DNA of 64,000 nt from Phenylobacterium sp. Root1290 (GCF_001425305.1 NZ_LMEE01000001.1:384646-448645); one strand, 5' to 3'; positions 42,398 through 52,815 are shown, counted from the stretch's first letter. Numbers and translations are program-made. Notes: a model not told the origin generated them from the letters alone.

Positions 42398-43627
42398 ATG
42401 GATTACAAGAACGCCTTCACCACCGCCCTCGAACAGATTCGTTCGGAAGGCCGATATCGGGTGTTCGCCGACTTGAAGCGTCACCGCGGGCAGTTCCCGC
42501 AGGCGACCTGGACGCGTCCGGACGGCGGTCAATCCGACGTCGTGGTCTGGTGTTCCAACGACTATCTCGGCCAAGGCCAGAACCCGATTGTCACGGACGC
42601 CATGCACCAGGCGATCGACGAAGCCGGCGCCGGCTCGGGCGGCACCCGCAACATTTCCGGCACCACGCACTACCATGTCGAGCTGGAGCACGAGCTCGCC
42701 GACCTGCACGGCAAGGAAGCGGCGCTGCTGTTCACCTCGGGCTACGTCTCGAACGAAGCCTCGCTGTCGACGCTCTACAAGATCCTCCCGGGCCTGATCA
42801 TCTTCTCGGATGAGCTGAACCACAATTCAATGATCTCCGGCATCCGTGCTGGCGGCCGCGCCCAACGCCGGGTGTTCCGCCACAACGACCTGGAGCACCT
42901 CGAGCAACTGCTGGCTGAAGCGCCGGCCGATGCGCCGAAGGTGATCGCCTTCGAAAGCGTCTACTCGATGGACGGCGACATCGCCGACATGGCGGGCACC
43001 GTGGCGCTGGCGAAGAAGTACGGCGCGATGACCTACCTCGACGAGGTGCACGCTGTCGGCATGTACGGTCCCCGCGGCGCGGGCGTGGCCGAGCGCGACG
43101 GCGTGATGGCCGAGATCGACATCATCGAAGGCACGTTGGGCAAGGCGTTCGGCGTAATGGGCGGCTACATCGCCGCTGACGCGGTGATCGTGGACGCAAT
43201 CCGTTCCTATGCTGACGGCTTCATCTTCACGACCTCTATCCCGCCGGCTCTCGCTGCTGGTGCCGTGGCCTCGATCCGCTATCTCAAGGACCACAACGAG
43301 GTCCGTGAAGCCCATCAGGAGCGCGCCGCCGCGCTCAAGGCTCGCCTTGAGAAGGCCGGCCTCCCGGTCATGCCTTCGGTCAGCCACATTGTGCCGGTTC
43401 TCGTGGGCGATCCCGTCCACTGCAAGATGATCTCGGACATCCTGCTGAGCGATTTTGGGATCTATGTGCAGCCGATCAACTATCCGACCGTGCCGCGCGG
43501 CACCGAGCGACTGCGCTTCACGCCGTCGCCGGCCCACACGGACAAGATGATGGACGCCCTGGCTGACGCGCTCGAGAAGCTTTGGGTCCACTGCAACGTC
43601 GCCCGCGTCGGCGGGCAGGCGGCATAG
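42398..43627 (+). CDS. hemA: 5-aminolevulinate synthase
   Basis: This is a 409-residue alpha-oxoamine synthase. Markers are [13 protein letters not shown] near 50, [13 protein letters not shown] near 78, [14 protein letters not shown] near 185, the [13 protein letters not shown] cofactor aspartate/histidine near 214, and the PLP lysine in [13 protein letters not shown] near 248. It joins glycine and succinyl-CoA to form aminolevulinate, the C4 route of alphaproteobacteria. The 150-base leader shows no clear regulatory motif. HemB, the next enzyme, is encoded some 5 kb to the left. Confidence 0.97.
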   Translation: MDYKNAFTTALEQIRSEGRYRVFADLKRHRGQFPQATWTRPDGGQSDVVVWCSNDYLGQGQNPIVTDAMHQAIDEAGAGSGGTRNISGTTHYHVELEHELADLHGKEAALLFTSGYVSNEASLSTLYKILPGLIIFSDELNHNSMISGIRAGGRAQRRVFRHNDLEHLEQLLAEAPADAPKVIAFESVYSMDGDIADMAGTVALAKKYGAMTYLDEVHAVGMYGPRGAGVAERDGVMAEIDIIEGTLGKAFGVMGGYIAADAVIVDAIRSYADGFIFTTSIPPALAAGAVASIRYLKDHNEVREAHQERAAALKARLEKAGLPVMPSVSHIVPVLVGDPVHCKMISDILLSDFGIYVQPINYPTVPRGTERLRFTPSPAHTDKMMDALADALEKLWVHCNVARVGGQAA

Positions 43628-43649
43628 GTTCGTCCTTGCCGCCACGCCG

Positions 43650-43667
43650 GGCGGGGCTTTCCCCGCC
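43650..43667 (+). terminator. hairpin after hemA
   Basis: GGCGGGG at 43650-43656 pairs with CCCCGCC at 43661-43667 around CTTT, 22 bases after the hemA stop. T-tract is weak, so efficiency is uncertain. Confidence 0.4.
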
Positions 43668-43719
43668 TAAACTCGAATTCTTCGGAGACCCTGCGGGTTC
43701 GCTGATCAAATCAAAGTAA

Positions 43720-43736
43720 GGGCGGCGCTGCCGCCC
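43720..43736. terminator. hairpin between hemA and the convergent MucR gene
   Basis: GGGCGGC at 43720-43726 and GCCGCCC at 43730-43736 enclose a 3-base loop. Read leftward it is followed by TTACTTTGATTT, a good uridine-rich tail for the mucR-like gene, whose stop is just upstream. Confidence 0.55.
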
Positions 43737-43739
43737 CGT

Positions 43740-44171
43740 CTATTTTCCGCGACGGACGCCTCTGCCCAGCCCGATTTGCTTGGCGAAGTCGGATCTGCGC
43801 GCCGCATAGGCCGGCGCGACCATCGGATAATCCGGAGGCAGACCCCAGCGCCGGCGATAGTCTTCCGGGCTCATGTCGTATCGCGAGCGCAGGTAGCGCT
43901 TGAGCATCTTCAGCTTCTTGCCGTCTTCAAGACAGACGATGTAGTCGTGCTGAATGGAGCGGCCAATCGGCACTGCGGGCCGCGGCTTTTCTTCGGGAAT
44001 CGGCGCGGGGCCCTTGCTCAGGCCTTCGAGCGCGCCATAGACGGATCTGATGATTTCCGGCACTGCGTCGGCGGCGACGGCGTTACGGCTGACGTAGGCG
44101 GCGACGATGTCGGCGCCAAGCCGCATCAATTCCTCGCCCGATCGGACTTCGGGCTCGGCTTCAATACTCAT
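43740..44171 (-). CDS. MucR/Ros-family regulator with degenerate zinc finger
   Basis: This 143-residue protein has the MucR plan. The N-terminal helical oligomerisation part holds GADIVAAYVSRNAV. The C-terminal DNA-binding part holds YIVCLEDGKKLKMLKRYL and the tail WGLPPDYPMVAPAYAARRS. In usual MucR sequences the last segment reads KRHLxTHY, giving the two zinc-binding histidines. Here they are Y and R (KRYLRSRY), so metal binding is likely lost while the flanking DNA-contact residues remain. It may be a paralogue that competes with or modifies MucR. Family assignment is secure. Confidence 0.88.
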   Translation of the reverse strand: MSIEAEPEVRSGEELMRLGADIVAAYVSRNAVAADAVPEIIRSVYGALEGLSKGPAPIPEEKPRPAVPIGRSIQHDYIVCLEDGKKLKMLKRYLRSRYDMSPEDYRRRWGLPPDYPMVAPAYAARRSDFAKQIGLGRGVRRGK

Positions 44172-44358
44172 TCAGGTCCCCCTGAGAACGCAATGACAAG
44201 CGAAGCGGCTGCGCAAGCGCGCGCCCCTCCGTGAGGGTTGCAACGCCGCACACAGAAGATCGTTCCATGCCGTTGGATCGTCGGTCCGATGGCGCTAAAG
44301 AGCGCACACGAGGCGCTCAGCCCCCATCCGCCTCCCTGATTTCCCGAAAGGCCCGCCC

Positions 44359-45648
44359 ATGACCGTCCACGCACAGACCCCCGCAGACGCCTTCTTCTCG
44401 TCCAGCGTCGCCGACACCGACAAGGACATCGCCGCCGTCCTGTCGGGCGAGCTCAAGCGCCAGCAGGACCAGATCGAACTGATCGCGTCCGAGAACATCG
44501 TGTCCAAGGCGGTGATGGAGGTCCAGGGCTCGGTCCTCACCAACAAGTACGCCGAAGGCTATCCGGGCAAGCGCTACTATGGCGGCTGTGAAGTGGTCGA
44601 CATCGCTGAACAGATCGCCATCGATCGCGCCAAGCAGATCTTCGGCTGCGAGTTCGCCAACGTGCAGCCGCACTCGGGCAGCCAGGCGAACCAGGCGGTG
44701 TTCATGGCGACCATGAGCCCGGGCGACACCTTCATGGGGATGGATCTGTCGGCCGGCGGGCACCTGACCCACGGCAAGAACGTGAACCAGTCGGGCAAGT
44801 GGTTCCGTCCAGTCGCCTACGGCGTGCGCCAGCAGGATCATCTGATCGACTACGACATGGCCGCAGAGGTGGCTCTGGCCGAAAAGCCCAAGGTGATCAT
44901 CGCCGGCGGGTCGGCATATAGCCGGCACATCGACTTCGCGCGTTTCAAGGAGATCGCCGACAGCGTCGACGCTCTCCTGATGGTGGACATCGCCCACTAT
45001 GCGGGCCTGGTTGCAGGCGGCGTCTATCCGAACCCGTTCCCGCACGCCGACATCGTTACGACGACGACGCACAAGACCCTGCGCGGTCCGCGCGGCGGCA
45101 TGATCCTGACCAACTCCAAGAAGTTGGCCAAGAAGATCGATTCGGCGGTGTTCCCTGGCCTGCAGGGCGGCCCGCTGATGCATGTGATCGCCGCGAAGGC
45201 CGTCGCCTTCGGCGAAGCGCTGAAGCCTGAGTTCAAGCAATATGCCCGCCAGGTCGTGGACAACGCCCGCGCGCTGTCCGACAGCCTGCAATCCGCCGGC
45301 TTCAAGATCGTCTCCAACGGCACCGACAGCCACCTGATGCTGGTCGACCTGACGCCCAAGGGCGTGTCCGGTTCGGACGCGGAGGTGGCGCTGGAGCGCG
45401 CGCATATCACCACCAACAAGAACGGCATCCCGTTCGACCCGCTGCCCCCGATGCAGACCTCGGGCCTGCGCGTCGGTACGCCGGCGGGCACGACACGCGG
45501 CTTCGGTCCGGGAGAGTTCCGTCAGGTCGGGACCTGGATCGGCGAGGTCCTCGATGGTCTGGCCCAAGGCGGTGACAACAGCGCTGTAGAAGCCAAGGTC
45601 CGCGACGAAGTGCTGGCGTTGACGAAACGCTTCCCCATCTACAGCTAG
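44359..45648 (+). CDS. glyA: serine hydroxymethyltransferase
   Basis: This 429-residue PLP enzyme has [20 protein letters not shown] near 40, [15 protein letters not shown] near 100, [14 protein letters not shown] near 210 and the cofactor lysine in [16 protein letters not shown] near 238. It interconverts serine and glycine, loading tetrahydrofolate with one-carbon units. The 187-base spacer from the divergent MucR-like gene shows no recognisable riboswitch. nrdR follows 42 bases on, then riboflavin genes, an order common in alphaproteobacteria. Confidence 0.98.
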   Translation: MTVHAQTPADAFFSSSVADTDKDIAAVLSGELKRQQDQIELIASENIVSKAVMEVQGSVLTNKYAEGYPGKRYYGGCEVVDIAEQIAIDRAKQIFGCEFANVQPHSGSQANQAVFMATMSPGDTFMGMDLSAGGHLTHGKNVNQSGKWFRPVAYGVRQQDHLIDYDMAAEVALAEKPKVIIAGGSAYSRHIDFARFKEIADSVDALLMVDIAHYAGLVAGGVYPNPFPHADIVTTTTHKTLRGPRGGMILTNSKKLAKKIDSAVFPGLQGGPLMHVIAAKAVAFGEALKPEFKQYARQVVDNARALSDSLQSAGFKIVSNGTDSHLMLVDLTPKGVSGSDAEVALERAHITTNKNGIPFDPLPPMQTSGLRVGTPAGTTRGFGPGEFRQVGTWIGEVLDGLAQGGDNSAVEAKVRDEVLALTKRFPIYS

Positions 45649-45690
45649 TCCCTGTATTTAGGGGTCTGGTTTGCCGGAAGGGGCTAGATC

Positions 45691-46164
45691 ATGCGGTGCC
45701 CGTTCTGCGGCCACGCCGAAAGTCAGGTGAAGGATAGCCGCCCGTCGGAAGACGGGGCGGCTATTCGTCGTCGTCGTCTCTGTCCGGAATGCGAAGGCCG
45801 GTTCACGACCTTCGAGCGGGTCCAGTTGCGCGAACTCACCATCGTGAAGCGTTCGGGCCGGCGCGCGCCGTTCGACCGCGACAAGCTGGCCCGTTCAATC
45901 AGCCTGGCGACGCGAAAGCGTCCGATCGAGCCCGACCGGATCGAGAAGATGATTTCGACCATCGTGCGTCAGTTGGAGAGCATGGGCGAGACCGAACTGC
46001 CATCGTCGGCCGTCGGCGAGCTCATCATGAAGCACCTTAAGGGCCTCGATGACGTGGCCTATGTCCGCTACGCCTCGGTCTATCGCGACTTCCGCGAGGC
46101 CGGTGAATTCGCCACTTTCCTGGGCGAAGAAGGCCTGAGCGATGGCGACGAGGATGGGCGCTAG
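45691..46164 (+). CDS. nrdR: transcriptional repressor NrdR
   Basis: This 157-residue protein opens with the zinc ribbon [17 protein letters not shown], completed by [17 protein letters not shown] near 30-45. The ATP-cone domain follows ([16 protein letters not shown] near 50). NrdR senses ATP/dATP and represses ribonucleotide reductase operons. The 23-base overlap with ribD suggests translational coupling. The position between glyA and rib genes is the usual one. Confidence 0.97.
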   Translation: MRCPFCGHAESQVKDSRPSEDGAAIRRRRLCPECEGRFTTFERVQLRELTIVKRSGRRAPFDRDKLARSISLATRKRPIEPDRIEKMISTIVRQLESMGETELPSSAVGELIMKHLKGLDDVAYVRYASVYRDFREAGEFATFLGEEGLSDGDEDGR

Positions 46165-46804
46165 CGTCACCCTCAAGCTGGCGACCTCGCTTGACGGTCG
46201 CATCGCCACCGCGACTGGCGAGAGCCGGTGGATTACGGGCCCGCAGGCGCGCGAGGTCGTCCACCGTCTGCGCGCCGAGCATGACGCTGTCCTGGTGGGC
46301 GTTGAAACCGCGCTGGCGGACGATCCCGAGTTGAATGTGCGGCTTGATGGCTGGAACGGGCCGCAGCCGGCGAGGGTGGTGCTGGACAGCCGCCAGCGGT
46401 TGGCCGACGGCTGCAAGCTGGTGGCGACCGCCCGCGACATCCCAACCTACGTAATCACCGCGGCCGCGCCTGAACACCGTCTTCTGGACGCCGGGGTCAG
46501 GGTCCTGCAGGTCCATGCGGTCGGCGACGCGCGCCCCGAGTTGCGTGATGTCGTGGAAACGCTAGCAAGAGAAGGGCTGCGGCGCTTGTTCGTCGAGGGC
46601 GGCGGGCAGGTGGCCGGGAGCTTTCTGCGCTGCGGCCTGGTCGACAGGATCGAGTGGTTCCGAGCGCCGATGGTCATCGGCGGGGAAGGGCGGCCTGGGA
46701 TCGGTGCGCTGGCGCTTAGCGCGCTGGGCGAAGCGCCACGGCTACGCAGAATTGAAATCCGCGAGGTCGGCGACGACCTCTGGGAGCGTTACGAGAGGAT
46801 CTGA
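46142..46804 (+). CDS. ribD: RibD reductase domain only (5-amino-6-(5-phosphoribosylamino)uracil reductase)
   Basis: This 220-residue protein starts right at the reductase domain of Rib[54 protein letters not shown], and [14 protein letters not shown] near 160. Full RibD is about 360 residues with an N-terminal zinc deaminase; the C-H-A-E and PCxxxGxTPPC deaminase motifs are absent, and upstream is nrdR with no remnant. So the deaminase step must be encoded elsewhere. The ATG overlaps nrdR by 23 bases (an alternative ATG lies at 46154) and the stop abuts ribE. Confidence 0.9.
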   Translation: MATRMGASVTLKLATSLDGRIATATGESRWITGPQAREVVHRLRAEHDAVLVGVETALADDPELNVRLDGWNGPQPARVVLDSRQRLADGCKLVATARDIPTYVITAAAPEHRLLDAGVRVLQVHAVGDARPELRDVVETLAREGLRRLFVEGGGQVAGSFLRCGLVDRIEWFRAPMVIGGEGRPGIGALALSALGEAPRLRRIEIREVGDDLWERYERI

Positions 46805-47395
46805 ATGTTCACCGGCATTGTCACCGATGTGGGCCGGCTGCGCGCCGTCCGCGAAACCAATCGCGACCTCCGCTTCGAGGTCGAGACCAGCTTTGACCTG
46901 TCGACGATCGACATGGGGGCTTCCATCAGTCACGCCGGCTGTTGCCTGACCATCGTGGAGAAGGGCGACAACTGGTTCGCCGTCGAAGTCTCCGGCGAGA
47001 CGCTCAGCCTCACCACGCTCGGCGCGTGGAAGGAAGGCGATGGGATCAACCTCGAGCGCGCCGCACGGGTTGGCGACGAGCTTGGAGGTCACATCGTCTC
47101 CGGTCACGTCGACGGGGTCGGCGAAGTGGTGTCGGTCGAATCCGAAGGCGGATCGCATCGCGTCAAGATCCGCGTTCCCAGGCCTTTGCATCGCTTCATC
47201 GCGCCGAAAGGCTCGATCACCGTTGATGGCGTTTCCCTGACGGTGAACGAGGTCGAGGACGACGTTTTTGGTGTGAATTTGATCCCCCACACCTGGGATG
47301 TGACCACGCTTGGGCGGCTGAAAGCCGGTGCGAAGGTCAATCTTGAGATCGACATGCTCGCTCGCTATCTCGCCCGCTGGCGAGAAACGGCCTAA
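46805..47395 (+). CDS. ribE: riboflavin synthase alpha chain
   Basis: The 196-residue length is typical. The two tandem lumazine-binding barrels begin MFTGIVTDVGRLRAV at 1 and HIVSGHVDGVGEVVS near 97. It dismutates two 6,7-dimethyl-8-ribityllumazines to riboflavin. The ATG follows the ribD stop directly, so the two are coupled. ribBA, often between ribE and ribH in alphaproteobacteria, is absent here. Confidence 0.96.
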   Translation: MFTGIVTDVGRLRAVRETNRDLRFEVETSFDLSTIDMGASISHAGCCLTIVEKGDNWFAVEVSGETLSLTTLGAWKEGDGINLERAARVGDELGGHIVSGHVDGVGEVVSVESEGGSHRVKIRVPRPLHRFIAPKGSITVDGVSLTVNEVEDDVFGVNLIPHTWDVTTLGRLKAGAKVNLEIDMLARYLARWRETA

Positions 47396-47425
47396 AGGGT
47401 CCCTCCAAACAGAGACTGGAGCCCC

Positions 47426-47890
47426 ATGCTCGAAGATAAAATTCGCATCCTGATCGTCGAAGCCCGTTTCTACGACGATCTGGCCGACGAGATGCTGAAG
47501 GCCGCCGCCGACGTCATCACCGCGCATGGCGCGGAGTACGACGTCATCAGCGTGCCCGGTGCGCTCGAGATTCCCGGTGCGATCGCAATTGCGGAAGAGG
47601 GCGGCCAGGGGCCGGCCGGCAAGCGCTATGACGGCTATGTCGCGTTGGGGACGGTCATCCGCGGCGAGACCTATCACTTCGAGATCGTCTCGAATGAGTC
47701 GGCGCGCGGCATCATGGACCTGACCGTCGGCAAGCGCCTGGCGATCGGAAACGGCATCCTGACCGTCGAGGACGATGATCAGGCCTGGGCTCGCGCCAGG
47801 GCCAGCGAAGGCGACAAGGGCGGCGGCGCTGCCCGCGCTGCGTTCGCCATGATCGGTCTCAAGCGTCAACTGCTCGGACAGGACCGATGA
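47426..47890 (+). CDS. ribH: 6,7-dimethyl-8-ribityllumazine synthase
   Basis: The 154-residue protein shows lumazine synthase motifs: [16 protein letters not shown] near 10, [15 protein letters not shown] near 45, [16 protein letters not shown] near 78 with the active-site histidine, and [14 protein letters not shown] near 115. It forms the immediate precursor of riboflavin. It overlaps nusB by four bases. Confidence 0.97.
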   Translation: MLEDKIRILIVEARFYDDLADEMLKAAADVITAHGAEYDVISVPGALEIPGAIAIAEEGGQGPAGKRYDGYVALGTVIRGETYHFEIVSNESARGIMDLTVGKRLAIGNGILTVEDDDQAWARARASEGDKGGGAARAAFAMIGLKRQLLGQDR

Positions 47891-48345
47891 GCCGCAGCCA
47901 ACGTTCCGTCGCACGTCTCGCCGCGATCCAGGCCCTCTACCAGATGGAGGTGTCGGGCGTCGGCGTCGAGGCGGTGATCCGCGAGTTCGCCGACCATCGT
48001 TTCGACCGGACGCTGGAAGGCGACATTGAAGGCGAAGGCGCGACCTTGGCCGCCGCCGACGAGGCGTTCTTTGCCGATCTGGTGCGTGGCGTTGTCGGGC
48101 ATCAGCGCGAGATCGACGCCGCCGTGGTCAAGCGGCTCGCCGCCAACTGGCGACTGGAACGCCTGGACGCCACCGTGCGGGCGATTCTCCGCTCGGGAGT
48201 TTTCGAGCTTTCACATCGGCCTGACGTGCCGACGGAAGTCGCGATCGATGAGTATGTCGAGCTGACCAAGTCCTTCTTCGATGGCCCGGAGGCCGGGTTC
48301 GTCAACGGGGCGTTGGACGCAGTGGCCCGCGATGTCCGCGGCTGA
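47887..48345 (+). CDS. nusB: transcription antitermination factor NusB
   Basis: The 152-residue, all-helical protein has [19 protein letters not shown] at the start, [16 protein letters not shown] near 98 and [12 protein letters not shown] with GFVNGALD near the end. NusB binds boxA RNA with NusE to support rRNA antitermination. It follows ribH (ATGA overlap) and overlaps thiL by 14 bases, the standard neighbours. Confidence 0.96.
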   Translation: MSRSQRSVARLAAIQALYQMEVSGVGVEAVIREFADHRFDRTLEGDIEGEGATLAAADEAFFADLVRGVVGHQREIDAAVVKRLAANWRLERLDATVRAILRSGVFELSHRPDVPTEVAIDEYVELTKSFFDGPEAGFVNGALDAVARDVRG

Positions 48346-49294
48346 CGAGCCGACCGACGATCTGCCCGACGAGTTCGGGCAGATCGCACGCCTCTATCGT
48401 ACTCTGACCCGGGGCGCGCCTGAGGCGCTCGATCTTCTCGACGACGCCGCGGTGATCCCTTCGCGTCCTGGCTATGACCTCGTCGTCACCAAGGACGCGA
48501 TGGTCGAGGGGGTCCATTTTCTGCCTGATGAAGCTCCTGAGCTCGTGGCGCGCAAGCTGCTGCGGGTGAACCTCTCCGACCTCGCCGCCAAGGGCGCTGA
48601 GCCCTACGGCTACTTCCTCGCCACCGCCTGGCCGAAGGGGTTCGGGTGGAGCAAGCGTCAGCGGTTCGCTGCGGGCCTGGCGGAGGATGGCGAGGCTTTC
48701 GGGCTGGTGCTGCTGGGCGGAGACACAGTGTCGACCCCAGGTCCGCTCACCGTTTCCCTGACGATGCTGGGCTGGGTTCCCGCCGGGCGAATGGTGCGTC
48801 GGAGCGGTGCGCGACCTGGCGATCTCGTGATGATCTCGGGTCCAATCGGCGATGGTTGGCTTGGATTGAGCGCCGCACTCGGCGAGACGCCGGATCCTGA
48901 CGGCTACCTCGCGGGTCGCTTCCGGCTGCCGACGCCCCGCTTGGCGTTGCGAGATGTGTTGCTGGCTGGCGCTACCGCCGCGGCAGACGTTTCGGACGGG
49001 CTGATCGCCGATGCGGGCCACATCGCCTTGGCGAGCGGCGTCAAGTTGCGCCTCGATCTTGACGTGATGGCCATGTCGGCGGCCGCCAGAGCGTGGCTCG
49101 ATATGCAGCCAGACCGTTCACAAGCTTTGCTCGCCTTGGCCTCCGGCGGTGACGACTACGAGATCGTCTGCACCGGACCCGAGGTCCTCCCAGGATTGAC
49201 GCAGATCGGCGAGGTGACGACGGGGGAGGGCGTGGCGGTTCATGTCGGCGGCCGAGATGTCGCAGCGGGGCCGGGCGGCTGGCGTCACGTCTGA
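48332..49294 (+). CDS. thiL: thiamine-monophosphate kinase
   Basis: I begin at ATG 48332 (320 residues), inside the end of nusB; the longer frame from 48281 adds no family sequence. Motifs are [17 protein letters not shown] near 40, [12 protein letters not shown] near 56, [17 protein letters not shown] near 80 and [12 protein letters not shown] near 217. It phosphorylates TMP to thiamine diphosphate with ATP. The nusB-thiL order is conserved widely. Confidence 0.96.
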   Translation: MSAADEPTDDLPDEFGQIARLYRTLTRGAPEALDLLDDAAVIPSRPGYDLVVTKDAMVEGVHFLPDEAPELVARKLLRVNLSDLAAKGAEPYGYFLATAWPKGFGWSKRQRFAAGLAEDGEAFGLVLLGGDTVSTPGPLTVSLTMLGWVPAGRMVRRSGARPGDLVMISGPIGDGWLGLSAALGETPDPDGYLAGRFRLPTPRLALRDVLLAGATAAADVSDGLIADAGHIALASGVKLRLDLDVMAMSAAARAWLDMQPDRSQALLALASGGDDYEIVCTGPEVLPGLTQIGEVTTGEGVAVHVGGRDVAAGPGGWRHV

Positions 49295-49335
49295 AGCGAA
49301 AGCTTCCGGAAACGGGTTCGCGGTATAGTCGGATC

Positions 49336-49800
49336 ATGATCCGACGCGCTGTCATCGCCAGTCTGCTCGCGCTCGCCGTCGCCCAGCCGGCGTACGCCGC
49401 GAAGAAGGCCGATGAGCCGTCGAAAGATGCGCCAGTCGGGCAGTACGTCGACGTCTTCCCTGTGGCGATGCCGATTGTCGCCGAAGGGCGGCTGGTGAAC
49501 TACGTGTTCGTGGCCATCCGCGTGAACCTCACCGCAAGCGCCAACGCATCCAAGTGGCGCGGCAAGGAACCCTACTTCCGAGACGCGTTGGCGCGTCTGG
49601 GACATCGCACGTCCTTCGCAGGACCCAATGACTTCGCCTCGGTGGACGGGCCGCGTCTGATCGCGGCTTACCAGCGCGAAGCGGTCGCGATCGCGGGCAG
49701 CGACGTGAAGAGCGTCGTCATCAGCTCGCAGACCCCAAAGCAGCGGCGCGGCCTGCCCAAGCCGGGCGCGAGCGCTCCGCGCGCCGAGATTCAACCCTAG
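49336..49800 (+). CDS. exported hypothetical protein
   Basis: This 154-residue protein has a signal peptide (MIRRAVIASLLALAVAQPAYA) and a soluble mature part with YVDVFPVAMPIVAEGRLVNY and VFVAIRVNLT, a pattern loosely like FliL-type or other periplasmic single-domain proteins. No family is confirmed. It is 41 bases after thiL on the same strand and may be the last gene of that operon. A 216-base spacer follows. Confidence 0.7.
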   Translation: MIRRAVIASLLALAVAQPAYAAKKADEPSKDAPVGQYVDVFPVAMPIVAEGRLVNYVFVAIRVNLTASANASKWRGKEPYFRDALARLGHRTSFAGPNDFASVDGPRLIAAYQREAVAIAGSDVKSVVISSQTPKQRRGLPKPGASAPRAEIQP

Positions 49801-49958
49801 CTTTCGCGACATCGAGACGCCTCCCGCCGCGTAACCGTGGTCAACGGGGCGTTGCGTGTGCCCGTCACAACTGGCAACGTCGTGAACATCAATAAGGAGC
49901 GGCGGATCAACGGCGCTCTACTTGAGGGAAAAACGACAGGGGCCTGGAGCGTTGAGCA

Positions 49959-49976
49959 CCGCCCAATCGTGGGCGG
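49959..49976. other. small hairpin in the hppA leader
   Basis: CCGCCC at 49959-49964 and GGGCGG at 49971-49976 enclose six bases, about 40 bases before the hppA start. It may be a weak terminator for the upstream gene or a leader hairpin. The rest of the 216-base spacer shows nothing else clear. Confidence 0.3.
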
Positions 49977-50016
49977 CGGCCAGCGTCTTCTCGCAATCGA
50001 TAGGGGCGCTTAGAAC

Positions 50017-52143
50017 ATGAGTCTTACGCTTACGCTGGTGATCACCGCCGGCCTATTGGCGGTGCTCTACGGCATCGTGCGAACCGCACAGTTGTTGCGG
50101 GCTTCTCCCGGTAATCCACGCATGCAGGAGATCGCCGCGGCGATCCAGGAAGGGGCGCAAGCCTATCTGCGGCGTCAGTACACGGCCATCGCCATCGTCG
50201 GCGTCGTGGTCCTCATCGCCGCGGCGATCCTGATCGGGCCGCTGGCTGCGGTCGGTTTCGCGATCGGCGCGATCCTGTCGGGCGCGGCGGGCTTCATCGG
50301 GATGCTGATCTCCGTCCGCGCGAACGTACGCACGGCGCAAGCGGCTTCCGAGAGCCTGGCGAAGGGCCTTTCGCTCGCTTTCCAGTCCGGGGCCATCACC
50401 GGCATGCTGGTGGCCGGCTTCGCCCTGATCGGCGTGGCGGGCTACTATGCCATCCTCATCGGGCCCTTGAGGCACGAGAACACCAGCCGTGAGGTCGTCG
50501 ATTCGCTGGTCGCCCTGGGCTTCGGCGCCTCGCTGATCTCTATCTTCGCCCGCCTCGGCGGCGGGATCTTCACCAAGGGCGCGGACGTCGGCGGCGACAT
50601 GGTCGGCAAGGTCGAGGCCGGCATTCCGGAAGACGACCCCCGCAACGCCGCGACCATCGCAGATAACGTGGGCGACAACGTCGGTGACTGCGCCGGCATG
50701 GCCGCCGACCTGTTCGAAACCTACGCCGTGACCACAGTGGCCACCATGGTGCTGGCGGCGATCTTCTTCCGCGGCACGGACGTGGTCAGCAGCATGATGC
50801 TGCTGCCGCTCGCCATCTGCGGCGTCTGCATCGTCACGTCGATCATCGGCACTTTCGGTGTGCGTCTGGGCAAGTCCAACAACATCATGGGCGCGCTCTA
50901 CCAGGGCCTGATCCTTACCGGTGTCCTGTCGGTGGCGGCGATCTACTGGGTGATGACCACGCTGGTCACTGGCCCGCTCACGGTCGGCGATAAGACCTTC
51001 GACGCGATGAGCCTGTTCTGGTGCGGCATCACCGGGCTGGTCGTCACGGCGCTGATCGTGGTGATCACCGAGTACTACACCGGTACGGGCTTCCGTCCGG
51101 TGAAGTCGGTGGCCAAGGCCTCGGTCTCCGGTCACGGCACCAACGTGATCCAGGGGTTGGCCATGTCGCTGGAATCCACTGCGGCGCCGGCCCTGGTCAT
51201 TGTGGTCGGGATCATCGTGGCCCACGGCCTTGCCGGACTGTTCGGCATCGCCATCGCCACCACGGCCATGTTGTCGCTGGCGGGCTTCATCGTTGCCCTG
51301 GACGCCTTTGGTCCAGTCACCGACAACGCGGGCGGCATCGCGGAAATGGCCGGCCTCCCGCCGGAAGTCCGTGTCACCACCGACGCGCTCGACGCGGTCG
51401 GCAATACGACCAAGGCCGTGACCAAGGGCTACGCCATCGGGTCGGCCGGCCTCGGCGCCCTGGTGCTGTTCGCGGCCTATACCGAGGACCTGAAGTACTT
51501 CGCGGCCAACGCGGCCCCGGGCTCGTTCTTCGACGGACTGGGCGCGGTGGCCTTCGATCTCTCCAACCCCTATGTCGTGGTCGGCCTGCTGATCGGGGGG
51601 CTGCTGCCCTTCCTGTTCGGCGGCATGTCCATGACCGCAGTGGGTCGGGCGGCCGAGTCGGTCGTGGCCGAGGTTCGCCGTCAGTTCAAGGAGAACCCGG
51701 GAATCATGACCGGCGAGGTGAAGCCGGAATACGGCCGGGCGGTGGACATCCTGACCAAGGCGGCGATCAAGGAGATGATCGTGCCTTCGCTGCTGCCGGT
51801 GTTTTCGCCGATCGTGCTGTTCATCATCATCAACATGATCGCTGGCAAGGTGAACGCCTTCGCCAGCCTGGGCGCCATGCTGATGGGCGTGATCGTCACC
51901 GGCCTGTTCGTCGCCATCTCGATGACCTCGGGCGGCGGCGCCTGGGACAACGCCAAGAAGCTGATCGAAGAAGGTCACTATGGCGGCAAGGGTTCGGAGG
52001 CTCACAAGGCCGCGGTCACCGGCGACACCGTCGGCGACCCCTACAAGGACACGGCTGGTCCCGCCGTGAACCCGATGATCAAGATCACCAACATTGTGGC
52101 TCTGCTGCTGCTGGCGGTCCTCGCGCATGGAGTGGTCGGCTAA
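50017..52143 (+). CDS. hppA: membrane-bound proton-translocating pyrophosphatase, K+-independent type
   Basis: The protein has 708 residues and about 16 hydrophobic helices. The pyrophosphate-binding motif [20 protein letters not shown] is near 185, followed by [20 protein letters not shown]. The sequence [16 protein letters not shown] near 465 carries lysine where K+-dependent enzymes have alanine (GNTTAA), so it should not need potassium. It couples PPi hydrolysis to proton pumping across the inner membrane. It is monocistronic with a textbook terminator. Confidence 0.97.
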   Translation: MSLTLTLVITAGLLAVLYGIVRTAQLLRASPGNPRMQEIAAAIQEGAQAYLRRQYTAIAIVGVVVLIAAAILIGPLAAVGFAIGAILSGAAGFIGMLISVRANVRTAQAASESLAKGLSLAFQSGAITGMLVAGFALIGVAGYYAILIGPLRHENTSREVVDSLVALGFGASLISIFARLGGGIFTKGADVGGDMVGKVEAGIPEDDPRNAATIADNVGDNVGDCAGMAADLFETYAVTTVATMVLAAIFFRGTDVVSSMMLLPLAICGVCIVTSIIGTFGVRLGKSNNIMGALYQGLILTGVLSVAAIYWVMTTLVTGPLTVGDKTFDAMSLFWCGITGLVVTALIVVITEYYTGTGFRPVKSVAKASVSGHGTNVIQGLAMSLESTAAPALVIVVGIIVAHGLAGLFGIAIATTAMLSLAGFIVALDAFGPVTDNAGGIAEMAGLPPEVRVTTDALDAVGNTTKAVTKGYAIGSAGLGALVLFAAYTEDLKYFAANAAPGSFFDGLGAVAFDLSNPYVVVGLLIGGLLPFLFGGMSMTAVGRAAESVVAEVRRQFKENPGIMTGEVKPEYGRAVDILTKAAIKEMIVPSLLPVFSPIVLFIIINMIAGKVNAFASLGAMLMGVIVTGLFVAISMTSGGGAWDNAKKLIEEGHYGGKGSEAHKAAVTGDTVGDPYKDTAGPAVNPMIKITNIVALLLLAVLAHGVVG

Positions 52144-52167
52144 GCCGCACGCGATATCGCAAAGAGA

Positions 52168-52198
52168 AAGCCCCGGAGAATCTCTCCGGGGCTTTTTT
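52168..52198 (+). terminator. rho-independent terminator after hppA
   Basis: AAGCCCCGGAGA pairs with TCTCCGGGGCTT as a 12-base-pair perfect stem with a 3-base loop, followed by TTTT. This is the strongest terminator in the window. Confidence 0.95.
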
Positions 52199-52218
52199 GT
52201 TCGTCGGGAATGTCTGTT

Positions 52219-52710
52219 CTAGCGACGATCGCCGGGGCGGGAGCCGGGCAGCCCTTCGTCGTCCGCATTCGGCAGCATGCCGCCGCGACCGACGTTGCCG
52301 AGGAGCTGTTCGAGAATCGTCAGCTCACGGCCCCGGGTCGGGGTCTCGCGACCGTTGAAGGCGATGACCTTGCCGTCCTTCAGCGTCATCGTGTCCACGG
52401 TCTTCACGACCTCGCTGTCCTTGTCGAACGTCACCGCGACTACGTTTCGCGAGGTCACGACGGGGCGGCGGAACGCCACACGCTCTTTCACCTGATCGAT
52501 GTAGAACCAGACGTTCGGGTCGAAGGTAGAGGTCGCCGACGGCGAGCCCAGGCTGGCGCGGACGGTCGACTTGGTGTCGGTTCCGACCTTTACGTCCTTG
52601 GGATTGGCCTCGATGGCCTGGAACCCGGAATAGGTCGTAATAGGCGCACAGGCGGTGGCCGAGGTCAGCAGACCAGCGGCGAGTGCGGCATAGGCGACGC
52701 GGCGAAACAT
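52219..52710 (-). CDS. bamE: outer-membrane assembly lipoprotein BamE (SmpA/OmlA)
   Basis: I use the ATG at 52710 (163 residues); a longer start adds seven residues. The N-terminus has a lipoprotein-like signal ending SATACAP, with the cysteine as the probable lipid site although the lipobox is loose. The SmpA fold follows: KVGTDTKSTVRASLGSPSAT near 45 and NVWFYIDQVKER near 72. BamE supports the BAM machine in inserting outer-membrane barrels. It lies convergent to hppA and divergent from the bc1 chaperone gene. Confidence 0.9.
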   Translation of the reverse strand: MFRRVAYAALAAGLLTSATACAPITTYSGFQAIEANPKDVKVGTDTKSTVRASLGSPSATSTFDPNVWFYIDQVKERVAFRRPVVTSRNVVAVTFDKDSEVVKTVDTMTLKDGKVIAFNGRETPTRGRELTILEQLLGNVGRGGMLPNADDEGLPGSRPGDRR

Positions 52711-52815
52711 GTGCGGACCGGACCTGTTCAATTCTTCGAGGCTTTGACCTATCGCTCGCCGCCCCTTAGTTCAATGCCGCCTGTATCTGCGCCTGACGGC
52801 GAAATCGAGGCCGAC

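Noticed and set aside
44172-44358. Riboswitch before glyA
   Set aside because: Only short hairpins are present and no known glycine, THF or SAM riboswitch core was recognised.
50053-52128. 691-residue open frame antisense to hppA
   Set aside because: It mirrors hppA, is low in hydrophobic and family-like sequence, and arises from GC-rich codon structure. hppA has full motif support.
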